64,000 nucleotides of DNA from Paenibacillus woosongensis. GTDB taxonomy: Bacteria; Bacillota; Bacilli; Paenibacillales; Paenibacillaceae. Made by a program: the position numbers and the translations under genes. The notes below the pieces were generated by a model. That model ran no database searches and was not told where the DNA came from. It saw only the letters and a program-made list of their open reading frames with translations. Each line of letters begins with the position of its first letter. Within the stretch, counting starts at the first letter, position 1. Positions 1 to 9,748 of the stretch are shown here, one piece after another. The DNA is taken from assembly GCF_030122845.1 (NCBI RefSeq), contig NZ_CP126084.1, positions 248,001 to 312,000 on the forward strand. The letters run 5' to 3'.

Positions 1-913
1 GGTGGCCGTTTTTGCTATCATTGATCCTATTTACTTGAGTCCTGCCAACCTGCTGGACATCGTCGACCAAAGCACGATTAACGGCCTTTTGGCGATAGGG
101 ATTACTTTTGTTATTATTACGGGCGGCATCGATTTGTCTATTGGATCAATTATGGCGATTGTCATTGTCAGCGTAGGATGGTTTTTGACGAAAAGCGGGA
201 TGAACCCTGTTCTAGCTATCATTCTAGGGATTATGCTTGGTGCGTTAATTGGGGCGTTTAACGGTCTGCTTGTCACCAAGTTCAAGCTGCAGCCTTTTAT
301 TGCGACATTGGCGACGATGAGTATTTTCCGCGGTGTGGCTTATATCATCACCAAAGGCTGGCCTGTACTGAATATTCCCCAGAATTTCCGCAATATGATG
401 GATGGGGATCTGGTCGGGGACTTCCCGATATCCATTCCAATTCTATTAGCATTTGCAGTTATAAGTCATGTCATCCTGAAGAAGACCAGAACAGGAACCT
501 TTATATTCTCAATTGGCGGTAATGAAGAGGCCACACGGCTATCTGGCATCAATGTCGATTTTACCAAAGTTGTGACTTATGCATTGTGCGGCGTTGGAGC
601 GGCGCTTGCCGGAATGGTGATGCTGGCCCGGTTAGGCACAGGCGAACCAGCCGCCGGACAGAGCTATGAGCTCTATGCGATCGCCGCAGCCGCTATTGGC
701 GGGACTAGTCTGGCTGGAGGGAAGGGCAGCATCATCGGCACCCTGCTTGGCGCTCTTATTTTGTCCGCATTAAAGACCGGCCTGGTTGTCGTTGGCGTGG
801 ATTCATTCTGGCAGTATATAGCTACAGGAGCTATTATTGCAGTAGCGGCTTATTTTGAAGTCGTGCAAAGCAAAATCAGCGGTTTTGGCAAAAGATTATT
901 GGGCAAAATCTGA
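1..913 (+). CDS. rbsC: Ribose-type ABC transporter permease (5' partial)
   Basis: Integral membrane permease of a ribose/monosaccharide (CUT2) ABC importer. The reading frame is open from base 2 to the stop at 911-913 and is cut by the left window edge; about 303 residues are visible, against roughly 320 for the family, so only a short N-terminal piece is missing. The protein is almost entirely hydrophobic helices. It carries the typical RbsC signatures GGIDLSIG near residue 40 and AAAAIGGTSLAGGKGS near residue 228, the EAA-like loop that contacts the ATPase. A ribokinase gene follows 43 bp downstream, which supports ribose or a similar pentose as substrate. The ATPase and binding protein are presumably upstream, outside the window. 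Confidence 0.9.
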   Translation, partial: VAVFAIIDPIYLSPANLLDIVDQSTINGLLAIGITFVIITGGIDLSIGSIMAIVIVSVGWFLTKSGMNPVLAIILGIMLGALIGAFNGLLVTKFKLQPFIATLATMSIFRGVAYIITKGWPVLNIPQNFRNMMDGDLVGDFPISIPILLAFAVISHVILKKTRTGTFIFSIGGNEEATRLSGINVDFTKVVTYALCGVGAALAGMVMLARLGTGEPAAGQSYELYAIAAAAIGGTSLAGGKGSIIGTLLGALILSALKTGLVVVGVDSFWQYIATGAIIAVAAYFEVVQSKISGFGKRLLGKI

Positions 914-956
914 GTGGGCAGACATCAAAGTTCGCAAGCGGATGGAGTGGAGTTGA

Positions 957-1871
957 GTGAAGGACAAGGTTATTACTGTGATAGGGAGCATCAATTTTGA
1001 TATTATTTTTAAACAGCAGCGCTTGGCAGCCATAGGCGAAACCTATTCAGCCGAGCACATGTCCGTTGCAGGCGGGGGCAAAGGAGCGAATCAAGCGGTG
1101 CAATGTGCCAAGCTTGGTGTTCCCACCTACCTGGTTGGTTCGACCGGCAAGGATGTTATGGGGGATCAACTGCTGCAAGAGCTGAAGAGTTACGGCGTGA
1201 ATACGGATTATGTAGCCAGAGTAAATGAAACAACAGGCGTAGGCGTCGTAAATGCGCTGGAAGATGGATCATTGATGGCCACCATATCCAAAGGGGCCAA
1301 TTACACAATGACAAAGGAGAGAATCGATGCGATTGAGTCTCTTCTGAAACGCAGTTCCATCGTTATTTTGCAGCTTGAAGTTCCGGTTGAGGTCGTGGAA
1401 TATTGCATTCATCGGGCTCATGAACTTGGCTGCTATGTGATCCTGAATGCGGCTCCTGCTGCGGCAATTTCCGCTGATGCACTTGCGAAGGTAAATTGCC
1501 TGGTCGTCAATGAACCGGAGGCTTCATTCTATTGCGGCCAGGAGATTGATGATCTGGAATCTGCATTGAAATATGGACGAGAGCTCTATAACAAAACAGG
1601 GGAGCTGCTGATCATTACATTAGGAAGCAAGGGGAGCGTGCTGTTTAACGACGCCTCTAATATTCACATTGAAGCACGGCCAGTCCATGCGATTGAAACG
1701 ACCGGTGCAGGAGATTCCTTTATCGGCGCATTGGCTTATCAGCTTCTGCTAGATACGGAGATTACCGCAGCGGCGGAATTTGCGACAAGGGCAGCAGCTA
1801 TAACTGTAACCAGGATCGGTGCGCAGCCTGCGATGCCGACATTAGAGGAGCTTGCAGCGCCCCGTTCTTAA
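957..1871 (+). CDS. rbsK: Ribokinase
   Basis: PfkB-family sugar kinase, 304 residues, expected to phosphorylate D-ribose to ribose 5-phosphate in the cytoplasm. The N-terminal signature GGGKGANQAV lies near residue 40, and the C-terminal signature ETTGAGDSFIGAL near residue 245 holds the anion hole and catalytic Asp. Length is normal. The GTG start at 957 follows a GGAGTGGAG ribosome binding site. It sits between the permease gene and a DeoR-type regulator, the usual order of a self-regulated pentose operon. A different pentose or deoxyribose cannot be excluded, since PfkB kinases are hard to separate by eye. Confidence 0.88.
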   Translation: MKDKVITVIGSINFDIIFKQQRLAAIGETYSAEHMSVAGGGKGANQAVQCAKLGVPTYLVGSTGKDVMGDQLLQELKSYGVNTDYVARVNETTGVGVVNALEDGSLMATISKGANYTMTKERIDAIESLLKRSSIVILQLEVPVEVVEYCIHRAHELGCYVILNAAPAAAISADALAKVNCLVVNEPEASFYCGQEIDDLESALKYGRELYNKTGELLIITLGSKGSVLFNDASNIHIEARPVHAIETTGAGDSFIGALAYQLLLDTEITAAAEFATRAAAITVTRIGAQPAMPTLEELAAPRS

Positions 1872-1879
1872 AGACGGGG
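1858..1879 (+). other. Small hairpin at the rbsK 3' end
   Basis: GCCCCGT at 1858-1864 pairs exactly with ACGGGGC at 1873-1879 across the rbsK stop codon. No U-run follows; instead there is an A+T-rich stretch containing TATAAT (1884-1892 region). It may be an attenuator or mRNA-stability element between rbsK and the regulator gene rather than a true terminator. Confidence 0.3.
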
Positions 1880-1947
1880 CATATGATATAATTAGGTTAG
1901 ATTTAGGCCGGAATGGCTGTAGTGTTAAAGGGCTGAGGTGACCAAAT

Positions 1948-2688
1948 TTGATTCCATATGTTCGCAGAAAACAGATTCTTGAAGAGGTAGAGAAGAAGGA
2001 GATCGTATATGTTGGAGAATTGGCCCAAACGATTAAAAGTGCTTCGTTGTCTACCATTCGCCGTGACCTGAAGACGCTTGCCGAGGAAGGGCAAATCGAG
2101 CTTCTGCGCGGCGGCGCCGTCCGGATCAAGGAGGACTCCTATGAAACTCCAATCCGTACGAAAGAGTTAATCAATATCGAAAAGAAGGATCAAATCGCCA
2201 AATTTGCGGCGTCTCTAGTCAATGAGGGAGATGTCATCTATATCGACTCCGGGACAACCGTGTTCGAGATGATCAAATATCTGAAAGACAAAAACATAAA
2301 AGTAGTTACTTCCAACACGAAAGTAATCCCTGAAATTTATGATGCCAAGTTCAGTTGTATCGTCTTAGGCGGAGAAGTCACGAAGTCTCTGGCATCTATT
2401 TCTGGCCCCTTAACGGAAACTCAATTAGAAAGTATGTTTTTTGATAAGGCATTTCTAGGAGCCAGCGGTTACGCTCTGAAAGGCGGGATTAATACGCCGG
2501 ATCCGAAGGAAGCCAAGAAGAAGGAAATCGTGAAGAACAACTCGACCGATGTATTTGTTCTGGCAGACAGTTCCAAGGCTGATAAAATGACCTTCTGCAA
2601 GGCTTTTGATATCGAAGAATGCACGATTATTACCGATGAGTCGAACGATACTTTGGAGAAGCATGCAAAGTATTTTATAGCGACATGA
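1948..2688 (+). CDS. DeoR-family transcriptional regulator
   Basis: Sugar-phosphate-responsive repressor of 246 residues. The N-terminal DeoR helix-turn-helix (residues about 1-55) includes the recognition segment SLSTIRRDLKTL. The rest is the DeoRC sugar-phosphate sensor domain with the family patterns DSGTT near residue 99 and ADSSKADK near 208. The TTG start at 1948 is preceded by GAGGTG at 1935-1940, and upstream ATG options lie in other frames. It overlaps the next gene by 4 bp (ATGA), so the two are translationally coupled. By context it probably represses this pentose operon in response to a phosphorylated sugar; that target is inferred. Confidence 0.88.
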   Translation: MIPYVRRKQILEEVEKKEIVYVGELAQTIKSASLSTIRRDLKTLAEEGQIELLRGGAVRIKEDSYETPIRTKELINIEKKDQIAKFAASLVNEGDVIYIDSGTTVFEMIKYLKDKNIKVVTSNTKVIPEIYDAKFSCIVLGGEVTKSLASISGPLTETQLESMFFDKAFLGASGYALKGGINTPDPKEAKKKEIVKNNSTDVFVLADSSKADKMTFCKAFDIEECTIITDESNDTLEKHAKYFIAT

Positions 2689-3257
2689 TCAAAATAGGAT
2701 TCATCCGTCACGGAATCACGGATTGGAATTTAATTGGACGCATGCAGGGGATGACAAATATTCCTCTAGCCGCGGCCGGAAGGGACCAGGCTTTATTGCT
2801 TGGACGAAGGCTTGACGCTGCGGAGTGGGACGGAATTGTATCCAGTCACTTGGACAGGGCGAGGCTGACGGGAGAATTGTTGGCGGGATCTTCGGGTATT
2901 CCGTTCCTGGGAGCGGATGAACGGCTTCGTGAACGCAGCTTCGGAGAATTGGAAGGAACGACGCTGTCAGAAAGAATCGAGCGCTGGGGAGAGAACTGGC
3001 GCGAGCTGGATTTAGGAAGAGAACCACTGGATTCTGTGCTTCATCGCTGGGATTCCTTTTATGAAGAGATGGGGAGAATCTATGAAGGGAAGCGGTTGCT
3101 GATCGTCAGTCACGGGGGCATGATCGAACCCGTAATCGCTAATCGTTACGGAACGGTGGTGCAGGGCCACTTGACGAACACCTCTTTGACGATTTTAGCC
3201 TATGATCAGTCAGGCTGGCGCTGTAATTTATTAAATTGCAGTAAGCATTTGGAGTAA
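2685..3257 (+). CDS. Histidine phosphatase family protein (phosphoglycerate-mutase-like)
   Basis: Cytoplasmic acid-phosphatase-like enzyme of 190 residues with the RHG motif (IRHGITDWN, residues 6-14) carrying the phospho-accepting His. The second catalytic His is in VSHGGM near residue 144, and a conserved acidic residue sits in RERSFGELEG near residue 83. The family includes cofactor-dependent phosphoglycerate mutases and sugar-phosphate or cobalamin-precursor phosphatases. The start overlaps the regulator stop in an ATGA. In a pentose operon, a sugar-phosphate phosphatase that limits accumulation of phosphorylated intermediates is plausible, but the substrate cannot be read from sequence. 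Confidence 0.85.
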   Translation: MIKIGFIRHGITDWNLIGRMQGMTNIPLAAAGRDQALLLGRRLDAAEWDGIVSSHLDRARLTGELLAGSSGIPFLGADERLRERSFGELEGTTLSERIERWGENWRELDLGREPLDSVLHRWDSFYEEMGRIYEGKRLLIVSHGGMIEPVIANRYGTVVQGHLTNTSLTILAYDQSGWRCNLLNCSKHLE

Positions 3258-3261
3258 TTGA

Positions 3262-3287
3262 AAGCCCGGCCCATTGGGGTGGGGCTT
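3262..3287 (+). terminator. Possible terminator of the ribose operon
   Basis: AAGCCC (3262-3267) and GGGCTT (3282-3287) can pair, with an internal CCC/GGG extension, right after the phosphatase stop at 3257. The following TGTGTGTT is only mildly U-rich, so this is a weak call based on position. Confidence 0.35.
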
Positions 3288-3367
3288 GTGTGTTATGAGG
3301 TTGTGGATTTATTCTGTCGCCCATCGGGCAATTCTAAATGATGCTGATCCGCCATGCCAATCCCTCC

Positions 3368-3615
3368 TTACTTCGACGTATCGAGAAGGTCTGCTTCCTG
3401 CAGGTAGTCTTCTACGATCGCTCTTAATATTTCCGAAATGGAATAATCAGAGTTGTAGCAGCGCCGGTCGATTTCCGCCCATAGGCGGGCGGCAGCGTCA
3501 AGGATATTTTCCGGGTCAGGCCGATAGGCTTGCGGCCGGCTCCGGGTCGTTTGCCGCCTTTTTGGGCGTTGGAAACTTTATTCCCGACGATATTGTTATT
3601 GTTTGGAATATCCAT
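3368..3615 (-). pseudogene. Frameshifted ribbon-helix-helix-like small protein
   Basis: The ATG at 3615 follows an AGGTG ribosome binding site. It opens a frame with an Asn run and the segment KRPGAGRKPIGLTRKISLTL, typical of small RHH-type DNA-binding proteins whose N-terminus is PGAGRKP. After LTLPP the frame runs off. In the adjacent frame the expected continuation RLWAEIDRRCYNSDYSISEI carries on to a TAA at 3368-3370 as RAIVEDYLQEADLLDTSK. The span is 248 nt, one base short of 83 codons. A single lost base in the GGG run near 3487-3489 (CCC on the coding strand) explains it. Either a true inactivating deletion or a sequencing error in a G run. The repaired product would be 82 residues. 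Confidence 0.75.
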
Positions 3616-3688
3616 ACTCATCACCTAACCCAAGTTTTTCATATTTGTGTATAGCAGTCAATTATTGCTACCTTAATCCAAATAAAGA

Positions 3689-3716
3689 GCTGACACCGGT
3701 ATGAGCCGGTGTCAGC
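3689..3716 (-). terminator. Rho-independent terminator of the xylanase gene
   Basis: A strong perfect stem: GCTGACACCGG (3689-3699) pairs with CCGGTGTCAGC (3706-3716) around a short loop. Read on the - strand it lies 18 bp past the xylanase stop and is followed by TCTTTATTT. The + side is also T-rich, so it may act in both directions. Confidence 0.8.
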
Positions 3717-3733
3717 TTGTTTGTTATCCGTGC

Positions 3734-6700
3734 CTACAGCTTCCAAATGCGGTACAGGATGGCCGCTGCCTCAGCGCGGTTGAGTGAATCATGCGGCGCC
3801 AGCTTGTCGTTCTTGCCGGCGATGATGCCGCTCTTCACCAGAGCTGCGATGCTGTCTTTGGCATAGTCAGCAACGCTCTCTGCATCCGTATAAGCGTCCA
3901 GGGCTGCGGTGCCTTCGGATAGCTTGCCAGCGGCTGCAAGTGCGCGTGCTGCCAGCGCCATCATATCCTGGCGCGAGATCTCGGTGTCAGGTCTGAAGGT
4001 ATTGTCCGCAAACCCGGCGGCGATACCGAGCTCCCTGGCAATGGCCAATTCATGGCTGTAGTAAGCCGTGGATGGGACATCGCTGAAGGCGGCCTCATTG
4101 CGGCCAGTGCCTTTCAGCTCCAGGGTTCTGATCAGAAGCGCCAGAAAGTCCGCTCTGTTGATAGCAGCTTCAGGAGAGAAGCTGCTGTCATCTGTTCCTT
4201 GGATGATATCGCGAGCCGCCAGCGCATCGATGGCTCGTTTGGCCCAAGGAACATGGTGCAGATCTCCAAAGCTCTTCGATGAGAAGGCTACAGCGTAGGA
4301 ACCGAAATGGTCAGTTTGGAAAACAACCGTTCCCGCTGCTGCATCATATCTTCCGTTCGGAATGGCTGTCGCGTTGCCATTGCCGTCAATATACAGAACA
4401 ACGATCTGTTCCGGATGGTTCAGCTCTTCCGCGGACGGCGTGTAAGGAATGGCTACCGTGATTGGGGCATCAGGGTTATTCCAGGCGATGACATTATCAC
4501 CTGCCGTGATGCTCAGGTCGATCGCCGGGTGACTGCCGATCCGTTCCCGGGCAGCCGCACTCCAGCCCTCAGTAGAGGCTGCGCCTACGCGGACAGATAC
4601 TTGATCAGCGTCTACGGCCGCGTTGGACAGCAGTCCGCTCGGAATTTGCAGTGTCGCTTGATCCGTCTTCAATAATAGCTGGAAGGCTTCCTGCCCCTTC
4701 AGGCTCTGCGCTGGCAGCTGCACTTCATAGGACGCTGCCTCCGCCTGCTCCGGCACGTCAATGACGATTTGCTTCTTGCCGTTAGCGGCAGGAGCGGTCT
4801 GCTCGAGAGCTTTGCTCAGGGTGTCCTCGGAAATCGTAGCCGTTGCACGTCCGTTATCGACTTTGACTCCCGGTTTAATCGTGACTACACCGTCTTTGCT
4901 CTCCACGTTTCCTTCTTGAGGGGCAGATCCGCTGCCGCTATTGGTGCTGCCGCTGCTGCTTCCGCTTCCGCCGCTGTTGCTTCCGCCTGGGGCAGCTGGC
5001 TTGCCGATGAGAGACAGCACACCGTACACGGAGGTGTCCTGGTATCCGTTGCCGGTCGTGTCATTCCACGTGGCTACGCTTTGGCGGGCGCCGTCTTTGG
5101 CGTCATTGATCTGGGCGTCGAAGCCTACTTTCATATTGTTGGCCGGTGTAATCGTTTTGAACGGAATCTTCATTTCCACCGTGTAGTTCGAGCCGGAGAC
5201 CTGGACAGCCGATTCGAAGCCTTCAGCGAGGCTTGGCGGATTAAACGAAGTCTCGTTAGCAAAATTGATTCTATACTGCCCGTCGTCATCTTGATAGAAC
5301 GAGGTTTTGGCATTGTTCTCGTCCAGGAAGACTTCGACGGAATCATGCTCCCATACGTTAGCGCTGGATTTGTCGAGCTGGGAGTCGCTTACCTGGATCA
5401 ACACGTACAGGTTCTTGTCGTCCCACAGCGCTTTGGCAACTCCATTTGCTCCCTGCCAAGCCATCTGATACCGGTTAATTGGCATGCCCGGGGTGTCATT
5501 CCATACGGCGTCAACCGTTCCGTCAATGACCGGAGTGGCAAATTTGGCCGTGGACTGGTTGGCATTGCCTGTCTCAGGCTGATGCTCCTCGATGAATTTA
5601 TCCGGGTTAATGACACCGTAATAAGCCGGTTTGGCCTGGAGGTTTTTATCAAATAGCAATGGATTGCTCGAGGCTCTCCAGCTTGTGGCATCATCGAGGC
5701 CCCAGAACGTAACGCGGGCGATATGATCGGCGTGCTCCTTATAGATTTTGAACAGCTCTGCGTATAAATAGCATTGCGCATTGGCAAGTTGATCGGAAAG
5801 CTGATAGTTGCTGCCGGCTTGAATATCGAGCTCGGTGACGCTCACTTCCACGCCTAAGGAAATGAACTTCTCCAAGGACAGCTTGACGTTGGCCGGGTTC
5901 GTGTTCACCGAATAATGCCCCTGCATGCCGACGCCGTCGATCAGCAGCTTGCCCGGGTGTGTCTTGGCGTAATTCTCATTGATTTCTTTGACCATGCTGT
6001 AGATGGCCTCGGCTTTGTTCTGGTTATCATCGTTGTAATCATTGTAGTACAGCTTGATGTCCCAGCCTTTCTCGTCCAGTACTTCCCGGGCGGCGAGGAA
6101 CGCTTGCTCGATATAGTCCGGGCCGATGGCCTGATACCATGGAGCTTTGCGCAGCGCCTCTTTCCAGTCGGACGGATTAGGCGGATTATCGTTCATCGCT
6201 TCATTGACGACGTCCCAGGAAATGACTCTGTCGCCGAAATGCTCAACGACCGTTCGGATGTGGGCTCTTAAGTTCGCGAGCGCCTCATCCCGGCTCAGGG
6301 GAGCCGTATTGCCTGCTGCATCCGTCGTCGTATTCATCCATGCCGGCGATTGCTGATGCCAGACCAGCACGTGTCCGTGCATCTGCATTCCCTCGGCTAG
6401 AATTTTATCCACCATCGCATCGGCGGCATCAAAGGTAAAGTCCCCTTTGCTCGGCTGCAGCGCATCCGGCTTCATGGCGTTGCCCGCCGTGGCTACGTTG
6501 TGATGCATCTTCAGCAGCTCAAGCCGAACGCCGTCGAGATCCTCCGCGGATATGGCGCTGCCGATCAGAAAGTCAGATTGATAAACGTCCTTGATCGGAA
6601 GCAGGTCCTTTTCGATATCAATCGGTCCGGCGCTTGTTTTCTCGAAGCTGATATCGTCGATATAGAAGGAGGCCGCGGCGTTATTGGAGCTCTCCACATA

Positions 6701-7696
6701 GATCGTTAAGTATTCATCGCCGACGCTGTTATAACGATAGGTTCCCTCAAACTGGACCCAGCCGTCGCTGGCATTGATCGTTTTAGGGGCGAGTGCGACA
6801 TAATTCGCGCTGCCGCCATTGCCGATTTGCGTGGACAGCTGAAGCTGCGAGCTTGCAGGGTCGATCAGCTTGACCCAAGCGGAAATCTTGTATTCGCTGC
6901 CCTTGTCGACGTATTCCTCGACGCGCAGCGACGGGCCATGCCAAGTCGATGTTCTGCCTTCTACCTTCAAAGCGCGGGAGCCGCCTTCGGTATGATTGGC
7001 TTCTTCGGTGACGTTCAGCGTTTCTGTGCCTGCACGTCCCTCAAATCCGCCGGTTGTTCCATCCTCGAAGGTGATGGTGGTGAAATCCTTCGCTGGCGGT
7101 CTAGGCGGTTCAGGATTGCCACCGCCGGAATTGGCCTTCTCGGTGATCAGGATATCCCCGATGTAGAAGGGAACGGAGGCTCCTTCATCATTGGATTGAA
7201 TGCGCAGAGCCGTATCCTTGCTGGTATCGACGGTAAACTCTCTGGTCAAAGTAACAGCTTTGCCAGCTTCATAGTTAACGCCGGTCCAGTTCCCATAGCT
7301 ATTCACAGTTAGAAGAACAGCCTGGGCACCGCTTGGTATGCTCTCGTTCGCATCCACATAGACGGATGCTGTGACGGTGTAAGTTTTGCCATTAATCAGG
7401 TGAATGTCGGCAAATTTGAAATCAACTGCGTCATAGTCGTTCGTTCGGTTGCTGACATATAGAGCCGCTCCATCATCGTTCCCGTCAAAGACCTTGCTGG
7501 TGACCGGTGCCAGTTGAGCGCCACCCGACTGTGTCGCCGCGCCTTGGCCGCCGGCAAAGGTCTCGTGATAGACGGTTACCGCATCATTCGTGGCCGATGG
7601 CGCCGCCGCATTCGCTTCTGGAGGCAGCCAGCCTAAAGGAATAAGCAGGATTACTGCAAGCAAAATCGAGATGCCTTGCTTGAACATTTTTCCCAT
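3734..7696 (-). CDS. Cell-surface multimodular GH10 endo-1,4-beta-xylanase (CBM22, CBM9, SLH)
   Basis: Secreted endoxylanase of about 1,320 residues. A signal peptide (hydrophobic core [13 protein letters not shown], cleavage near ANAA) is followed by two CBM22-like beta-sandwich modules (about bases 7590-7150 and 7080-6640). The GH10 barrel (about 6600-5580) has the acid/base Glu in WDVVNEAMN near base 6200 and the nucleophile Glu in VSVTELDIQ near 5830. A CBM9-like module (about 5550-5000), a Gly/Ser linker, a beta-rich region and three C-terminal SLH repeats (about 4260-3740) for cell-wall anchoring complete it. Upstream in-frame starts exist (TTG 7774, ATG 7705), but 7696 has AGGGGG at suitable spacing and directly precedes the signal peptide. 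It is monocistronic. This architecture is classic for xylanolytic Paenibacillus and Clostridium. Confidence 0.93.
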   Translation of the reverse strand: MGKMFKQGISILLAVILLIPLGWLPPEANAAAPSATNDAVTVYHETFAGGQGAATQSGGAQLAPVTSKVFDGNDDGAALYVSNRTNDYDAVDFKFADIHLINGKTYTVTASVYVDANESIPSGAQAVLLTVNSYGNWTGVNYEAGKAVTLTREFTVDTSKDTALRIQSNDEGASVPFYIGDILITEKANSGGGNPEPPRPPAKDFTTITFEDGTTGGFEGRAGTETLNVTEEANHTEGGSRALKVEGRTSTWHGPSLRVEEYVDKGSEYKISAWVKLIDPASSQLQLSTQIGNGGSANYVALAPKTINASDGWVQFEGTYRYNSVGDEYLTIYVESSNNAAASFYIDDISFEKTSAGPIDIEKDLLPIKDVYQSDFLIGSAISAEDLDGVRLELLKMHHNVATAGNAMKPDALQPSKGDFTFDAADAMVDKILAEGMQMHGHVLVWHQQSPAWMNTTTDAAGNTAPLSRDEALANLRAHIRTVVEHFGDRVISWDVVNEAMNDNPPNPSDWKEALRKAPWYQAIGPDYIEQAFLAAREVLDEKGWDIKLYYNDYNDDNQNKAEAIYSMVKEINENYAKTHPGKLLIDGVGMQGHYSVNTNPANVKLSLEKFISLGVEVSVTELDIQAGSNYQLSDQLANAQCYLYAELFKIYKEHADHIARVTFWGLDDATSWRASSNPLLFDKNLQAKPAYYGVINPDKFIEEHQPETGNANQSTAKFATPVIDGTVDAVWNDTPGMPINRYQMAWQGANGVAKALWDDKNLYVLIQVSDSQLDKSSANVWEHDSVEVFLDENNAKTSFYQDDDGQYRINFANETSFNPPSLAEGFESAVQVSGSNYTVEMKIPFKTITPANNMKVGFDAQINDAKDGARQSVATWNDTTGNGYQDTSVYGVLSLIGKPAAPGGSNSGGSGSSSGSTNSGSGSAPQEGNVESKDGVVTIKPGVKVDNGRATATISEDTLSKALEQTAPAANGKKQIVIDVPEQAEAASYEVQLPAQSLKGQEAFQLLLKTDQATLQIPSGLLSNAAVDADQVSVRVGAASTEGWSAAARERIGSHPAIDLSITAGDNVIAWNNPDAPITVAIPYTPSAEELNHPEQIVVLYIDGNGNATAIPNGRYDAAAGTVVFQTDHFGSYAVAFSSKSFGDLHHVPWAKRAIDALAARDIIQGTDDSSFSPEAAINRADFLALLIRTLELKGTGRNEAAFSDVPSTAYYSHELAIARELGIAAGFADNTFRPDTEISRQDMMALAARALAAAGKLSEGTAALDAYTDAESVADYAKDSIAALVKSGIIAGKNDKLAPHDSLNRAEAAAILYRIWKL

Positions 7697-7732
7697 TCGT
7701 TGCATTCCCCCTACAGTAGATTGGTTAAAATG

Positions 7733-7746
7733 GTAAAGCGCTTTCA
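7733..7746 (-). promoter_or_regulatory. Candidate CcpA cre site upstream of the xylanase
   Basis: On the - strand the 14-mer TGAAAGCGCTTTAC contains the palindrome AAAGCGCTTT (7735-7744). It differs from the ideal TGAAAGCGCTTTCA at only the last two bases. It lies about 37 bp upstream of the chosen start, where carbon catabolite repression would block transcription. The match is seen; the function is inferred from the well-known CcpA control of hemicellulases. Confidence 0.6.
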
Positions 7747-7774
7747 ATAGATTGAAGGAGTCCTCCTTTCCCAA

Positions 7775-8463
7775 CCCAAATCATAGCATCCGTGCAAAAA
7801 ACGCTTCTAGCTAGAAATTAAAGATTATTCCGTAGTTTTTAAAGATAAATTTCCATTTGTGCTCTTTAGGATGGGGAACAGAGGGGCTGTGTTAAATGGA
7901 TTGCATCAATAATTAATACTACAGGATAATTACAGTTTTAAACTATTAGGGGAATACCTGTTATATTCTTGTGTAATATCTAAAGTTTTATATGTAACAT
8001 TTATAGTTTTGTGTATTCATTGCAGATGAGAAATTTATTATATTATTTGTTAATAATTAAGTTATTACTTAAGGAATGAAGAGGATGTTTAGGTACAGAA
8101 CATTTTAATTGTAGGAAGGGAGGCTTGTTAGATCGCGGTGGCGGACGTCTCAGCCCTTAGATTTTAAGCTCTTTTTTAAAAAATACATATGCTAAATGTA
8201 AAACATGCTGGTAGTTTGCCTGAATTGGGCTAAATCGTCGAAATAACCTAAAACTAAATGTAAGTTTTACAATTAGTTCCCTCTAACATGGCCAAAACCG
8301 AGGATCTAACTGCATGAAATACAATCAATTTCCTCGCTGAAGAGAGGATGGACGGAAGCATGGAAGATGAAGATGGGTAAATTAGAGGAAACTATAGTAG
8401 GTTGTATGTTGTGTGCCAGAGGATTACATGAGCAGCATTCTGAATAAACGGAGGGAAGCAATT
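7775..8463. other. Long A+T-rich intergenic region
   Basis: About 690 bp between the divergent xylanase and the next + strand gene. It is rich in A+T (notably 7900-8060) with several TATAAT-like strings but no clear paired -35/-10. No credible ORF, RNA gene or strong hairpin is seen. The length suggests long regulatory leaders for one or both flanking genes. Confidence 0.4.
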
Positions 8464-9453
8464 ATGAAGCTTTCATTAGGGGATTCACCGGTAATTGGCT
8501 ATCAGCATCATGCTTACAGGCTGTCCATTATGGCGCAGCATACTGATTTTTTCAACTGGTTTTATTGCAATTACATTCAGTTAGTGCTGGTTAAGAGGCC
8601 ATATACTCCTGTGCTTGATTTCTATGAATTTCAAAAATCCAGCCCGCTGCTCGGAGAAATGTACATTCCGAAGTCGTTAATTACCAAGTACACCCCGCTG
8701 ATTCCATTTCTTAAAGATAGGTTGGAGGAAGGTAAATATATCATCACATTTGCTAATGAGTATTACGTGCCCAACAGGTTAAACTATCAAAGAAGGCATA
8801 ATGCACATGATATATTTTTGTACGGGTTCGATCCACAGCGGGATGAATTTCACATTGCCGGCTTTAATGAAAATTTCCTCTATAATTCCGGAGAGGTGAG
8901 CTCTGCCTTAATGGAAAAGGCGCTACTCCAGTTTGACCAATCGAAAGGTGATCTTATTGAGTGGGCTGATGGTATGCACTTCTTAGATCTAAAACACTCT
9001 AATACGTTTACCTTTGACAAGAGAATTATGCTGGAACAAATGGAAGAGTACCTATATAGTCGTAATTCATCAGACCGTTTTCGTATGTATGCCAATTCTG
9101 CTGAAAATGTCTTCGGGCTAGCGGTGTATGATGAAGTTATCGATTATTTACATAATTTACGTAGTCACGTGACCGATGTAAGGATATTTCACATATTGTA
9201 TGAACATAAAAAAGTTATGCATGCTAGGCTGCGCTTCTTGGTTGAGAATAAAGGAGTCCAGTTGTCCCTCGAACATATTGACCGTTATGAACAGTTGGCG
9301 AAACAATGCCTTGTCTTGCGTAATCTTTGCCTGCGTCTGCACATAAGCAAACAGCTAGAGGTTGTGGAGCGTATGATTAAACTTCTCGACATAATTAAAG
9401 AAACGGAGAAGGAACTACTCCAGGAGATTATTGGAGACTTGGCGGCTCAGTAA
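8464..9453 (+). CDS. BtrH-N-terminal-like / cysteine-peptidase-fold-like protein of unknown role
   Basis: A soluble 329-residue protein with no signal peptide or membrane segment. The first half has a pattern I associate loosely with BtrH-type N-terminal (papain-fold acyltransferase-like) proteins found near secondary-metabolite genes in Paenibacillus: PVIGYQHHAYRLSI near the start, DFYEF, EYYVPNRLNY and HDIFLYGFD near residues 100-140. The second half is charged and helical. The frame also opens at GTG 8413, but ATG 8464 has an excellent GGAGGG site at 8450-8455. No biosynthetic neighbour is present: xylanase on one side, peroxide genes on the other. Family assignment is tentative; that this is a genuine gene is fairly sure from its length and ribosome binding site. 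Confidence 0.6.
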   Translation: MKLSLGDSPVIGYQHHAYRLSIMAQHTDFFNWFYCNYIQLVLVKRPYTPVLDFYEFQKSSPLLGEMYIPKSLITKYTPLIPFLKDRLEEGKYIITFANEYYVPNRLNYQRRHNAHDIFLYGFDPQRDEFHIAGFNENFLYNSGEVSSALMEKALLQFDQSKGDLIEWADGMHFLDLKHSNTFTFDKRIMLEQMEEYLYSRNSSDRFRMYANSAENVFGLAVYDEVIDYLHNLRSHVTDVRIFHILYEHKKVMHARLRFLVENKGVQLSLEHIDRYEQLAKQCLVLRNLCLRLHISKQLEVVERMIKLLDIIKETEKELLQEIIGDLAAQ

Positions 9454-9617
9454 GTTAATGAAGTGATAAAGATTGCCCCGCTGAACTGTATCTCTAATTG
9501 TTAGATTGTATCTGATGATTGGAGTTACAGTTTTTTTATTATGTGTTTTCTGTTTGCGACAGATAATTTATGCTCACATAGGGTAAATTAGGAATTATGA
9601 AGACTTCGTGAAGATGT

Positions 9618-9656
9618 TTGACAATGAGAATCAGTAGCATATAATAATGATTATAA
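9618..9656 (+). promoter_or_regulatory. ahpCF promoter with PerR-like box
   Basis: TTGACA (9618-9623) and TATAAT (9640-9645) are separated by 16 bp, a near-perfect housekeeping promoter. The 15-mer TAATAATGATTATAA at 9642-9656 matches the PerR box TTATAATNATTATAA at all but one position and overlaps the -10, the expected place for repression. It lies about 95 bp before the ahpC start, giving a moderate leader. Fur-box resemblance is also present, but PerR fits the downstream peroxide genes better. Confidence 0.8.
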
Positions 9657-9748
9657 ATAAGAATTAGTTTTAGTTGAGTGAGACGGTGTGATAAACTAGT
9701 CTTAAGCTTCTATCACTAATTGCGAAAATTTAGGAGGTAAGATTAACC

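Noticed and set aside
4769..5656. 295-codon + strand ORF opposite the xylanase gene
   Set aside because: Composition is that of an antisense shadow (Ala/Gly/Val/Arg-rich, no motif), and the - strand frame encodes clear CBM9 and GH10 domains.
8125..8160. Tiny TTG-started leader peptide after GGGAGG in the long intergenic region
   Set aside because: Spacing between the site and TTG is only one base and the 11-codon peptide has no regulatory amino-acid bias.
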